Positions 35,220 through 43,194 of a DNA stretch of 57,818 bases are shown here, one piece after another (the first letter of the stretch is position 1; each line of letters begins with the position of its first letter). Origin of the DNA: a virus; IMG/VR virus record IMGVR_UViG_3300032893_000051, positions 1 to 57,818 of that record, one strand, 5' to 3'. The notes beneath the pieces are model-generated. The model saw only the letters and a program-made list of their open reading frames with translations, was not told the origin of the DNA and did not search any database. The position numbers and the translations under genes were made by a program.

Positions 35220-35975
35220 ATGAGGGTGCTAATCCTAATTCTAGTCCTCTTCTCGCTTTCGCTTCGTGCGGACGACACCTCCGATCCCATTGGCGACGAT
35301 TACTCGAAACCCACTCAGGACATCCATTTCCACATTCTCCCCCGGAAATACGCCACGGAAATCGAGTCGGAGATCCGTCAGGCTCCGAACCAGCAGCTGC
35401 GCACGGCCCAGTACACGGATCAAGCTCTCTCTCAGCTGATGAAAGTTGCCGTCGCCCGGCTGCGTGCGGAGAACTTCAAGGACGAAGCCTACCAAATCGA
35501 GAGCATCTACCGGATCCAGTACGATGGTTTTCTGACCAAGATGGTTGCCGGGAACATCGCTGCGGGTAGGGACATTGGCGACCACAAACCACTGATCGCC
35601 TGGCTCGCAAACGTAATGGCTACTCTGGAGCGAACGTTGGGATTTGGCACCTGCAAGGCCTTGCATCTCACGGACATAGACGTTTTTAATTACGCGATTC
35701 CGATCGTTTTCCACCCCTGTACCTTCCCGATGGACGCGGTGACCGTCGATCGGCAAACGGAGTACCGCGAGCATTTCGCGGATTCTCCCAGGTACGGCGG
35801 TGGATTGATTCCGGTTGTGGTTTTCTGGGTTGCCGACATCGTGTGTTCCGCCGCCACGTTCGGGGGCGGATGGTTCTTCATCTGCACTCCCATCTCGGAT
35901 CTTGCCGAGTGGGCTATGCAAAAGTGGATCGCACCTAAGCTTTCAGACGACATATTCACGAAATCCTGCGGTTGA
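35220..35975 (+). CDS. Exported protein of unknown function
   Basis: A 251-residue protein with a signal peptide (MRVLILILVLFSLSLRA), a helical middle (TDQALSQLMKVAVARLRAEN), several cysteines (CKALHLTD, HPCTFPMD, VCSAATFGGGWFFICTP) and a hydrophobic segment at about 198-222. It should be periplasmic or membrane-associated. No family is recognised. It follows the lipoprotein gene by 35 bases with an AGGAGG site, so the two may work together in the envelope. Confidence 0.7.
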   Translation: MRVLILILVLFSLSLRADDTSDPIGDDYSKPTQDIHFHILPRKYATEIESEIRQAPNQQLRTAQYTDQALSQLMKVAVARLRAENFKDEAYQIESIYRIQYDGFLTKMVAGNIAAGRDIGDHKPLIAWLANVMATLERTLGFGTCKALHLTDIDVFNYAIPIVFHPCTFPMDAVTVDRQTEYREHFADSPRYGGGLIPVVVFWVADIVCSAATFGGGWFFICTPISDLAEWAMQKWIAPKLSDDIFTKSCG

Positions 35976-35996
35976 TCTCCTAAGAAGGAGTGAAGC

Positions 35997-36722
35997 TTGA
36001 AGGGTGAAAACTACCTGATCGTGTCCGATCTACAGATTCCTTTCGAGGCCAGCGGTGCGCTTGAATTTTGCCGCTCTCTGAAGGAGCAGTACAAAATCCC
36101 CGACGAGAACTGCCTCTGCGTTGGGGATGAAGTGGATCAGTATTTCGGGTCGATGTACCTGCACGATCCGGACGCCACCCACACGCCGAGCTCCGAGATC
36201 TATCTGTCGATAAAAAGAATGCGGGAGTGGTACAAGGCCTTCCCCAAGATGAAGGTCTGCGAGTCGAACCACGGGCAAAGGTGGGCGAAGAAGGCCTCTG
36301 CTGCAGGAATACCATCGATCATGATGAGGCTGTACCAGGAGGTACTACAGGCTCCTTCCGGCTGGATGTGGGCGAGAAAGTGGCAGGTGAACGCTTCCGC
36401 ACAGCCGTTCATGGTAATGCACGGGATGGGGTATTCGGGGCAGAGCGCCTTCAGGCAAATGGCGGTGAACAACGGCATGTCCACCGTACACGGCCACCTT
36501 CACGCTAACGCAGGGATCGCGTACGTGAAAACAGAGGGAGCGGACCTCTGGGGTATGAATTGTGGGAGTCTAATTGATGTGAATGCATATGCCTTCCATT
36601 ACGCTAAAGACCATAAGTTCAAGCCTTTCGTTGGAACCGGTCTGGTTCTGGAGGGCGGTCGACTACCTGTGCTGATTCCGCTAACAGGGCGTCCATCACT
36701 ATCTTCGTCACCTCTCCCGTGA
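35997..36722 (+). CDS. Calcineurin-like metallophosphoesterase
   Basis: A 241-residue protein with phosphoesterase motifs in order: SDLQIPF (motif I with Gln for His), VGDEVDQYFG, ESNHGQR, VMHGMGYSG and TVHGHLHA. It would cleave phosphoester bonds of nucleotides or nucleic acid using two metal ions. The start is TTG at 35997, chosen for the AGAAGGAG site eight bases upstream. The last 104 bases overlap a convergent minus-strand gene. Confidence 0.8.
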   Translation: MKGENYLIVSDLQIPFEASGALEFCRSLKEQYKIPDENCLCVGDEVDQYFGSMYLHDPDATHTPSSEIYLSIKRMREWYKAFPKMKVCESNHGQRWAKKASAAGIPSIMMRLYQEVLQAPSGWMWARKWQVNASAQPFMVMHGMGYSGQSAFRQMAVNNGMSTVHGHLHANAGIAYVKTEGADLWGMNCGSLIDVNAYAFHYAKDHKFKPFVGTGLVLEGGRLPVLIPLTGRPSLSSSPLP

Positions 36723-36837
36723 TGTTCCTACAGTTTCGCTCGGCCCTCTGCCGTAGTTGGTTGGCCAGAGCCGCCGGCAGCCAAACTTCGGGCTTGTAGC
36801 ACTTTTTACCGCTCATTTTCTTGGGGTCTCTGGGCAT
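36619..36837 (-). CDS. Arc/ribbon-helix-helix-like regulator
   Basis: A 72-residue basic protein (CYKPEVWLPAALANQLRQRA, then RNITGEVTKIVMDALLAES) fitting a ribbon-helix-helix DNA-binding fold. The start at 36837 has AAGGAG at eight bases. It is the last gene of the minus-strand replication/accessory operon and overlaps the phosphoesterase gene end to end. Confidence 0.6.
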   Translation of the reverse strand: MPRDPKKMSGKKCYKPEVWLPAALANQLRQRAERNCRNITGEVTKIVMDALLAESAQVVDRPPEPDRFQRKA

Positions 36838-36994
36838 CCAAGCTCCTTAACCTTTTTTTCGTCCAGCCGAGCACTCCAAGTATCAGCTTCGTGCTTAAGC
36901 CCCTGCGTCTCAACTCGGCCACAAGCGCTCTTTCGTAGAGTATCCTGTCCGATTTCGTGGGCAAGAGGAGTCGCGTCGCTTTCAGACTGGTCAT
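36806..36994 (-). CDS. 62-residue basic small protein
   Basis: The ATG at 36994 overlaps the upstream stop as ATGA. The product is basic and helical (SDRILYERALVAELRRRGLS, then LGWTKKRLRSLD), and a helix-turn-helix is possible (LSTKLILGVLGWTKKRLRSL). Function unknown; it overlaps the next gene by 32 bases. Confidence 0.55.
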   Translation of the reverse strand: MTSLKATRLLLPTKSDRILYERALVAELRRRGLSTKLILGVLGWTKKRLRSLDAQRPQENER

Positions 36995-37257
36995 CGGTTG
37001 CAGGTATAGTGCATTATTAAAGCCACCGCGATTCCGGAAAGGTATCCGAGCCAGTCCCTCATTCCGGATCCGGCCACCTCCGGAGTCTCCTCGCGAGGAT
37101 CGAGCAGCCACTCCTTCAGCCCCGACAGCACCGCCACGGACCCCGTGATCCAGTAGACGTGATGCGGGAAGCAGGAGAAGGCCATGAAAACCATCATCGC
37201 CCCGAAGCAGAAATGCGCGTTGTCCGCGAGATTGTAGAACGCTCTGTCGTCAATCAC
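36991..37257 (-). CDS. Small membrane protein
   Basis: An 88-residue protein with hydrophobic segments at about 14-30, 34-46 and 68-82 (AHFCFGAMMVFMAFSCF, WITGSVAVLSGL, LGYLSGIAVALIMHY), so two or three membrane passes. I do not recognise a family. It overlaps the zinc-ribbon gene upstream by eight bases and the next gene by four. Confidence 0.6.
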   Translation of the reverse strand: MIDDRAFYNLADNAHFCFGAMMVFMAFSCFPHHVYWITGSVAVLSGLKEWLLDPREETPEVAGSGMRDWLGYLSGIAVALIMHYTCNR

Positions 37258-37447
37258 CGGTCGGCCCTCTGAACTTTCTTCCGTCGCCTATGGAGGCGGT
37301 GTACTGTCCCTGCCCATATCCCGCCCACTTTCTGCATTCATCGCACAGCCGAAAGGACGGGTTCCTAGGGATTTTCTTTTCGCACCGGAGACATGTTTGC
37401 TCGGGCGGCTTTGCGTCGGGCGAGACGCCTCTGATGGGAATTCCCAC
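37250..37447 (-). CDS. 65-residue zinc-ribbon protein
   Basis: Two cysteine knuckles, TCLRCEKK and LCDECRKW, separated by 14 residues make a zinc ribbon. The rest is Gly/Pro-rich. Function unknown; one of several such small ribbons scattered through this genome. Confidence 0.6.
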   Translation of the reverse strand: MGIPIRGVSPDAKPPEQTCLRCEKKIPRNPSFRLCDECRKWAGYGQGQYTASIGDGRKFRGPTGD

Positions 37448-37531
37448 TGGGTCCTCCTGTCGGCGGATGTTTGATCAAATGATATTCTCTGGAAGTCATT
37501 TTTTCCCCAAACTCTCTCCGATATTTCGTCC

Positions 37532-37789
37532 TCACTTTTTAGACTCTTTCGGAGCTTTCGGTTTCTGACAGGCCTGCAGCTGCTGGTTCAGGTTCGCGAT
37601 TTGGTACACGAGGGCGGTGATTGCCTCCTCGGGAGTCGCGCCCTTCACGTATTCGATGGCTCCGGTCTGCGGGTCAAAGGTCGCCAGCTCGCGAAGACCC
37701 GTGATGTGAATCGGCTCGGGTTTTTTCGGCGCGTCAGCCGCCGATGCCAACGCTGCGGCCGTCATAATTACTACCAGTAGGTTTCTCAT
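37532..37789 (-). CDS. Small exported coiled-coil protein
   Basis: An 85-residue protein with a signal peptide (MRNLLVVIMTAAALASAADA) and a short helix (ALVYQIANLNQQLQACQ). It may be periplasmic. It overlaps the end of the upstream small gene by 56 bases in another frame. No family recognised. Confidence 0.6.
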   Translation of the reverse strand: MRNLLVVIMTAAALASAADAPKKPEPIHITGLRELATFDPQTGAIEYVKGATPEEAITALVYQIANLNQQLQACQKPKAPKESKK

Positions 37790-37925
37790 TTTTCCTCCTA
37801 AGTGCTTTGATGATTTTTTCGTAAACTAGAGTCGCATTAAGCAGGCTTCCGTTGTCGATCTCCTGCTTTACTTTCGACAAATCATCCCAGTTCACCACGA
37901 TCAGTTCCCACTTTATTTCGCTCAC
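37734..37925 (-). CDS. 63-residue small protein
   Basis: Starts with GTG at 37925 behind a strong AAAGGAGGAG site. The first 45 residues (IKWELIVVNWDDLSKVKQEI) look like a folded small domain; the last 18 overlap the next gene and are Gly-rich. Function unknown. Confidence 0.5.
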   Translation of the reverse strand: MSEIKWELIVVNWDDLSKVKQEIDNGSLLNATLVYEKIIKALRRKNEKPTGSNYDGRSVGIGG

Positions 37926-37935
37926 TTCTCCTCCT

Positions 37936-38430
37936 TTATTTAGGACTTAATCTTGAAAATCTATAATCTATCGGAGCGAAAAGCCTTACCGGATCTGGAC
38001 CGAAGTTTCTAAATCTAGCAGAAATCGTATTGAAATTAAGGTCTAGAAAGAGACACCAGTCGATAAGATGCCTTTTTTCTCCCAGATAAGTAATAAATCT
38101 TGCGTCTCTTCTTCCTCTAGCCTGTTCTCTCGCAGTCGCCCACCTGCAGTTTCGAGGAGAGTAATTTCCGTCGGCATTTATTCTATCAAGGGAATGCTTA
38201 GCAGACGGCGGTTGCCCCATATCGTCTCGGAAGTTTTCAAATCTCTCCCAACGTTTGCACACCTTAATTCCTCTACCACCATAATAACGGAAATGAACGT
38301 GCCCTTTTAGCCTGCATCTCTTGTGCATTCCAGACCAAATATTATAGAGTCTCGTTTTCGTCTCTCCGTGTGTTTTCTTACCGGGTCGTCTCAATCGTCC
38401 TCCGCTAAGTTCCAGAATAAATGCCCACAC
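37936..38430 (-). CDS. HNH homing-endonuclease-like protein
   Basis: Up to 164 residues with TRLYNIWSGMHKRCRLKGHV, YYGGRGIKVCKRW and SLDRINADGNYSPRNCRWAT, the pattern of free-standing phage HNH endonucleases with a C-terminal DNA-binding tail. The AT content is visibly higher than in neighbouring genes, suggesting recent entry. The first 30 residues overlap a membrane protein gene and may not be translated; the start is uncertain. Confidence 0.75.
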   Translation of the reverse strand: MWAFILELSGGRLRRPGKKTHGETKTRLYNIWSGMHKRCRLKGHVHFRYYGGRGIKVCKRWERFENFRDDMGQPPSAKHSLDRINADGNYSPRNCRWATAREQARGRRDARFITYLGEKRHLIDWCLFLDLNFNTISARFRNFGPDPVRLFAPIDYRFSRLSPK

Positions 38431-38597
38431 ACGAATCCGGCCAAGAACAAAGTGAAGGGCAGCCTCACGGTGACCGCGTGGACCACGGAGCTAATCGTAG
38501 AATTAGCGCCCCACAATCCAATTGCCACAGCATCGTAGATGATCAGTCCGACTAGGCAGGCCGCTAAAATGAGTCCGGTTAGAAGCTGCTTGTTCAT
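38391..38597 (-). CDS. Small membrane protein
   Basis: A 68-residue protein with two hydrophobic segments (LLTGLILAACLVGLIIYDAV, then LPFTLFLAGFVCGHLFW). The ATG overlaps the stop of the upstream metallo-hydrolase gene as ATGA. No family is recognised. Confidence 0.6.
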   Translation of the reverse strand: MNKQLLTGLILAACLVGLIIYDAVAIGLWGANSTISSVVHAVTVRLPFTLFLAGFVCGHLFWNLAEDD

Positions 38598-39796
38598 AAA
38601 TACTTGGAGTAAAACTCTATCGACGATAGATCATACCGGTTAGGCTCCCTCCAGTAGCGAAAACGCCTGGTACCAAGAGCCTGCTCGAAAGTGATCTCTC
38701 CCTTGTACCACTGCAGAAATACAGACTTATCAAATAAGAACTTCGTATATGGTTTCTTCGGCGGCCCATGGAGCGATATTGTATGCGTCTCTCCGTCTAT
38801 TATTATCCCGTTCACTACAAAGCGGTGATTCACACTGTGAGCTATTTTCTCTATCCTAGACTCGAGTCTGCTGATTGGAAGGCTTCTCGGTTCGTATTCT
38901 TCAAAGGGCATAGGTTTCACCCCAGCAAATGAATCCTTGACGATCTTTAGGTATTGCGACTCGAGGGTGACTTCCTGACCTCTGGAGTTCACCGTGCGCC
39001 GGATGGATCCGTCCTTCAGGTAGTATCCACCGGTGATGAGCCGAATCGCTCCCGACAGGTTCCAGGGCGTAGCGAGGCTCTTGTTCAGACGAGATGCCAT
39101 GCCGTCGACGTGGTAAATGTTTCCGCCGATCGGAATCGCCACGGTCGGGCGCATGATCTCCATGAACTCGCAGCTCTGCTTCAGAGTCTGGTGAGTCAAT
39201 CGGAGAGTCTCCTCATTTTTTTCCTTGTCCGTCAGAGAGTCCAAAAGGTGCGGGTAGTAGTGGACGAAGGCGTAGCCTAAGAGCGCAACGTCCACCCTAC
39301 CCACTTTCTCTTTAAGGGGTGCCAGTTGATCCTTATCGAGAAAACAATCATTTCCGAAATAAACCGTGAAATCCTTTCCCTTTATGAAGCACGCAGAGTC
39401 CACCGAGTTAAACGGATGCTTCACGAACAGAATCCGAAGTCCACTCGGCAGCCGCCTCCACTCCCCGGGCGCCATTTCCGTAAGCCCCTTGTACCGGGAA
39501 ATCCTCGACGACAGATCCGGGCGACCGGACATCACCGTCACCGAGCAGGGAACGCGTCTCAGGATTTGATCGCAGCAGTGGTCAGCATGCCAGTGTGAAA
39601 CGATACACTCCCGCACGCTCGGAAGGCACGGCTCCCCGTCCACCTGTGGGGGTATCACTTTCCACCAGGGAGCATAAGGCTCCACTCCCCACATTGGATC
39701 GAGAAGCACGTGCACTCCGTCCACTCGCGCGAGAACGGAAGAGTGTCCGAGGAGGAACACGCCGTCCTGTTTCTCGCGGAGAAAGTCAGTGAGCAT
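38594..39796 (-). CDS. Metallo-beta-lactamase-fold hydrolase
   Basis: A 400-residue protein with the HxHxDH signature SHWHADHCCDQIL, an N-terminal GHSSVLARVDGVHVLLDPMW as in the UlaG/NAPE-PLD-like branch, and a later YFGNDC region that could provide the metal aspartate. The C-terminal 150 residues are an extra domain (RFVVNGIIIDGETHTISLHG). The gene overlaps an LpxA-like acyltransferase gene by 11 bases and belongs to a glycan gene set. The substrate, perhaps a glycan- or lipid-linked ester or amide, is not known. Confidence 0.75.
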   Translation of the reverse strand: MLTDFLREKQDGVFLLGHSSVLARVDGVHVLLDPMWGVEPYAPWWKVIPPQVDGEPCLPSVRECIVSHWHADHCCDQILRRVPCSVTVMSGRPDLSSRISRYKGLTEMAPGEWRRLPSGLRILFVKHPFNSVDSACFIKGKDFTVYFGNDCFLDKDQLAPLKEKVGRVDVALLGYAFVHYYPHLLDSLTDKEKNEETLRLTHQTLKQSCEFMEIMRPTVAIPIGGNIYHVDGMASRLNKSLATPWNLSGAIRLITGGYYLKDGSIRRTVNSRGQEVTLESQYLKIVKDSFAGVKPMPFEEYEPRSLPISRLESRIEKIAHSVNHRFVVNGIIIDGETHTISLHGPPKKPYTKFLFDKSVFLQWYKGEITFEQALGTRRFRYWREPNRYDLSSIEFYSKYL

Positions 39797-40430
39797 CGCA
39801 GACCTCGTGCAGCTTGCTCTCCCATCGCTCCATCTCCACTTCGAAATGTTTCTGGGTGACGTTCGCCCTTTGCAGCCCGATAGTGTTCTCCTTCACGTAC
39901 CTGGCCGGGTTCCCGTACCACATTTGCCCGGGCTTGACCTGGGCGGTTTTTGTGATAACCGCTCCCATTCCGACCATCGCGTAGGATCCGATCAGACTTC
40001 TCTGGTGCAGCACGCAGCCCAATCCGAGGTTCGCCCCTTTCATGATGAAGCTCTCTCCGCCGATGAGGCAGTTGCAGGAGACATTGCAACAGTCCTCAAG
40101 GACGGAGTCGTGCGAGAGGTGTGATCCCCTCAGCATTACGCAGTGGTCGCCCATGCGGGTGATGCCCTTGGTGCCACTCTGTATCGTCGTAAACTCTCTG
40201 ATTACGTTGTCGCTGCCGATCTGTACTCCGTGCATGGAATGGAAGAATCCATACTTCTCCCCCGGAAGTCCGATGCAGGAGTGCGCCTCGATTCTGTTTC
40301 TACTGCCTATAGTCACGTTCGCGCCGATGACTACGTTTGGCCCGATATAGTTGTCTGTTCCGATGTAGACGCTGTCTCTGTCGAGAAAAACTACTGAGTG
40401 GTGAATGTGGTTCACGTTACGTGCCTCCAA
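39786..40430 (-). CDS. LpxA-like hexapeptide acyltransferase
   Basis: A 214-residue left-handed beta-helix protein: repeated hexapeptides (YIGTDNYIGPNVVIGANVTI), then VQIGSDNVIREFTTIQSGTK, which resembles the LpxA active-site region with its REF/YxTI motif, and SYAMVGMGAVITKTAQVKPG. It probably transfers an acyl group to a sugar nucleotide, or a sugar, and could modify lipid A or O-antigen precursors. It lacks the C-terminal helical domain length of true LpxA (about 260 residues). Confidence 0.75.
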   Translation of the reverse strand: MEARNVNHIHHSVVFLDRDSVYIGTDNYIGPNVVIGANVTIGSRNRIEAHSCIGLPGEKYGFFHSMHGVQIGSDNVIREFTTIQSGTKGITRMGDHCVMLRGSHLSHDSVLEDCCNVSCNCLIGGESFIMKGANLGLGCVLHQRSLIGSYAMVGMGAVITKTAQVKPGQMWYGNPARYVKENTIGLQRANVTQKHFEVEMERWESKLHEVCDAH

Positions 40431-40699
40431 ACTCTTTTTTTCAAATCTCTATCGTCGGCATTGGTCTTTGCCGTTCCGCAGAATAAGTGAGCTGGATTAA
40501 TACAGGGCGGATTATCGCCCTTATGCAGGACCCACTGCCCCTTGGGTATTTCTCCGAAAAAAAGCTCGTAGCTAAATCGGTGCGCACGACGCAATTTACC
40601 GCTGATATTAATAAGTCCGTAATCATCGCGGTCTCGATACGGAATCCATTCCCAACAACCAGACTTAGTGATTTCTATAGAGAGCACGTTCTTCCTCAT
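40412..40699 (-). CDS. HNH_3-type homing endonuclease
   Basis: A 95-residue protein with GCWEWIPYRDRDDYGLINIS, RAHRFSYELFFGEIPKG and NPPCINPAHLFCGTAKTNAD, the classic HNH_3 pattern (H, N, H). It is wedged between glycosyltransferase and LpxA-like genes, overlapping both, and carries AT-rich DNA, so it looks like an inserted selfish gene. Confidence 0.85.
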   Translation of the reverse strand: MRKNVLSIEITKSGCWEWIPYRDRDDYGLINISGKLRRAHRFSYELFFGEIPKGQWVLHKGDNPPCINPAHLFCGTAKTNADDRDLKKRVWRHVT

Positions 40700-41418
40700 A
40701 TTGGATCCCGAGCAGGCGGTAGATCTGGCTTTGGAAATCCAGCTGCGGCATCTTGACCAAATACTTTGGCATTAAATTCCAATGCTTGATCCTTCATTTT
40801 TCGATATTCTTTATCTTCAGCATCGTGCCCGATGTGCTCTGACCTCACTCCCGGAATGTAGAAAGAATTGAAACCGGCGCGATTGACCCTCTCGTTTAGC
40901 GAGGAATCCTCTAGCCCATAAACTCCATAGTTCTCATTAAAGAAACCGACCACGTCTATTACCTTTCGTGGTAACAAAGTTACGCCGAATATTCTGTTCA
41001 GAGTTTCGTTCAGCCAGTGCGCCTTCAGTCCGAATCTCACCGTGATCGGTGGCGTGCCCGAGTGCCCCCAGTCGAATCCCGCCAGCCCGCAGTTCGGCAC
41101 TATTTTCATTAGCGCCAGCGCGTGCCCGAGCCAGCCTTCAGGTAGCAGGATGTCGTTCGGGAAAAGGCAGATCACCTCGCCAGTGCACCTAAGGTAGAGT
41201 TGGTTAAAGCTATGCCCAACCCCCTCGTTTCTGGAATTCAGTCGGTGGTAGAGAGGTTTGATCTTCGCGATGAAGTTCACTATCCGCTTGTCCTTCGATC
41301 CCTGATCTGCCACGAGTAGCTCCCAGTCGTCGTGGCCCGGATTTCTCAGGTTGTGCGCGACGGTCTTCGAGGTGATTTCGTAGCGGTTCATTGTGAGTAG
41401 TAAAAGGGAGACTTTCAT
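40696..41418 (-). CDS. Family 2 glycosyltransferase
   Basis: A 240-residue GT-A protein: VSLLLLTMNRYEITSKTV and WELLVADQGSKDKRIV for nucleotide binding, ICLFPNDILLPEGWLGHALA around the metal site, and GLEDSSLNERVNRAGFNSFY for the acceptor/catalytic base region (ED motif). Coupled to the GT-B gene by ATGA. It probably builds a glycan together with its neighbours. Confidence 0.85.
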   Translation of the reverse strand: MKVSLLLLTMNRYEITSKTVAHNLRNPGHDDWELLVADQGSKDKRIVNFIAKIKPLYHRLNSRNEGVGHSFNQLYLRCTGEVICLFPNDILLPEGWLGHALALMKIVPNCGLAGFDWGHSGTPPITVRFGLKAHWLNETLNRIFGVTLLPRKVIDVVGFFNENYGVYGLEDSSLNERVNRAGFNSFYIPGVRSEHIGHDAEDKEYRKMKDQALEFNAKVFGQDAAAGFPKPDLPPARDPI

Positions 41419-42425
41419 CCGAGCATCTCCTGAATCAGACTAAATCTCTTTCCATTTACGTATCGGACGTCGTTCTTGGAGAACTCTTCCCACGCCGTCA
41501 TGGCGGCATGTTCTGCGGCTTTTGGATTCGACATAAAGAAGGACATCGTCTCCTGAAAGGAGCAGTTACTTGACGGATCGTAGTTATTATGTCCGATGTT
41601 TAGCCACTCCTCCCAGTTTGGACATACGCAGGGGGCTCCAGCGTAGGCGGCCTCGATCTGGGCGATGTTTGACTTCGAACGGTTGAAATCCGTGTCGGCG
41701 AGCGGAGTTACTACCACCTGTGGCTTCAGCGTAGCCAAAGCTACAAAGTACGCAATCGGATCACACGATGGCGCCTTGATTGCCCGGTCGCCGAGTTTGT
41801 CGGAGAGCTGCCAGGCACATGGATCCGCGCCCATGAACACCCACCTAAATTCCGGATATTTTTCTGCCAAGGACAGAATGTCCGGAACCACCGTCGATAC
41901 GTCCCGGTTGTGGGTGGCAGTGCCTCTCCATAGAACGAAACGATTTCGCGGGCCGTTCTGTCGTCTTTTGTTTAGCAGAGGGTCGTAGGCATTTCGCACG
42001 ACCTCCACTCTGCCTTTGGAAAGTTTCCGCAGCTCTTCGCCCAGGCGATTCGTAGAGGCCCACACCATGTCCGCCCTCTGGATCATGGACGTGAGGTTCT
42101 TTACCACTTGTGGATTTCGGTAGAAGTCATAGTTCGGATTATCGGAGGTAATGTTTAGAACGTCGTCGTCCCAGTCTATGATTGTCGGAATGCCGAGTGC
42201 CTTCGCCCAGGTCAGGGCTTGGTCCATTTGCCCGGTGACGGGACGAAGCATGTAGACGACGTCCGCGCAGGCGACGTTCTGCCAGGTGGGCTGATTTGGG
42301 TGAATGACGTACTTCACTTCCACGTCGGCGTCGCGCTCCAGCCAGCGGAACGGACCGATACTTCGATACCAGCTCACTCCGTCGTTAGAATTCGTCGAGA
42401 TAGAAAGTATCTTTATTTTTTTCAT
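41415..42425 (-). CDS. GT-B-type glycosyltransferase (GT4-like)
   Basis: A 336-residue protein with an N-terminal acceptor domain (SISTNSNDGVSWYRSIGPFR, PTIIDWDDDVLNI) and a C-terminal nucleotide-sugar domain (RFVLWRGTATHNRDVSTVVP, FNRSKSNIAQIEAAYAGAPC) as in glycosyltransferases of phage and cell-surface glycan loci. It is coupled by ATGA to the zinc-ribbon gene upstream and by overlap to the GT2 gene. Confidence 0.8.
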   Translation of the reverse strand: MKKIKILSISTNSNDGVSWYRSIGPFRWLERDADVEVKYVIHPNQPTWQNVACADVVYMLRPVTGQMDQALTWAKALGIPTIIDWDDDVLNITSDNPNYDFYRNPQVVKNLTSMIQRADMVWASTNRLGEELRKLSKGRVEVVRNAYDPLLNKRRQNGPRNRFVLWRGTATHNRDVSTVVPDILSLAEKYPEFRWVFMGADPCAWQLSDKLGDRAIKAPSCDPIAYFVALATLKPQVVVTPLADTDFNRSKSNIAQIEAAYAGAPCVCPNWEEWLNIGHNNYDPSSNCSFQETMSFFMSNPKAAEHAAMTAWEEFSKNDVRYVNGKRFSLIQEMLG

Positions 42426-42607
42426 TGCGGCCCCTGCTTTGGTGGAGGGGTGGGAATTTTATTCGCGCATTCCTGAGTACAAGCAACTTGACTGCCTCCG
42501 TCGCGCGACAGGCGAATGAGCCATCCCTCCGGTTTTTTGTAGTTGAATCCCTTCTGGACTGCGGGCTGCTCCTTGTTGCAGAAGTCGCACCGAAAATATA
42601 TCCCCAT
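42422..42607 (-). CDS. 61-residue zinc-ribbon protein
   Basis: Two cysteine pairs (RCDFCNK and ACTQECANK) form a ribbon, followed by a Pro-rich tail. It has a GGGAGGGAAAAT site upstream and overlaps the next gene as ATGA. Function unknown. Confidence 0.6.
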   Translation of the reverse strand: MGIYFRCDFCNKEQPAVQKGFNYKKPEGWLIRLSRDGGSQVACTQECANKIPTPPPKQGPQ

Positions 42608-42861
42608 TTTCCCTCCCCATTTTGTCGGGCCCGGCGAACTCTGTGAGGTGTCCGCCGGACCCGTCGGCTCATCGCAGACCTACCCCGGGGGAAGTGGTTT
42701 TTATTCACTCCGGGGGATAGGTGGCTCTGCTCCCCGAATTCCGTGCGGGCCTTTTCTTTACGTATTAGCCCTGTCCACCGCACGAAAAGCAAAACCGAGC
42801 CGGGGGGTCCACGCCATGAACGTTACGGAATCCCCCGGCTGTCCTTGTCGTCGTCAGAGAA
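42608..42861 (-). ncRNA. Structured non-coding region with three hairpins
   Basis: No gene fits here. On either strand three hairpins stand in a row: 42627-42662 (10-bp stem with one mismatch), 42683-42716 (CCCCGG/CCGGGG plus AGTG/CACT) and 42798-42840 (9-bp stem). The last is followed by Ts on the minus strand. The first two could be part of a leader RNA for the glycan genes or a small RNA; this is inference. Confidence 0.4.
42786..42840 (-). terminator. Rho-independent-like terminator after the replication/recombination segment
   Basis: On the minus strand the 9-bp stem AGCCGGGGG/CCCCCGGCT (42832-42840 with 42798-42806, loop of 25) is followed by GGTTTTGCTTTT. It lies 22 bases after the stop of the upstream gene, so it separates the replication/recombination genes from the glycan genes, although the long loop may make it leaky. 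Confidence 0.55.
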
Positions 42862-43194
42862 CTAATTTATTTTCGTCTCCCCATTCGTTCTTTCGTCGCC
42901 AAGCTGCGCCTTTATGTACTGAGTAAACTTCTGTCTCACCCCACAGATCACCGCCTCTTCCATCTTCGCTATGTCAGAGTCCTTAGCGAGATCGAGGATC
43001 GTTTTCACTGTGAGGCCAATCAGGGCATCGAAAAAAATGTTGTAGGCCACGATCTTATAGTCGTTAGAAGTCGACGGCAGACGAGGAATAATGCCCCTCA
43101 ATCTTCCCCGAAAAGTTTCCCCTAGATCTGCTGCGCACCGCAGGGCCTCGGCGTTCACGTGGTCCTGCCAACTGACTTCAATGTGTGACTTCAT
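42862..43194 (-). CDS. Helical protein of unknown function
   Basis: A 110-residue protein (AEALRCAADLGETFRGRLRG, then FFDALIGLTVKTILDLAKDS) with a hydrophobic middle but no clear signal. It is the last gene before the terminator. No family recognised. Confidence 0.6.
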   Translation of the reverse strand: MKSHIEVSWQDHVNAEALRCAADLGETFRGRLRGIIPRLPSTSNDYKIVAYNIFFDALIGLTVKTILDLAKDSDIAKMEEAVICGVRQKFTQYIKAQLGDERTNGETKIN

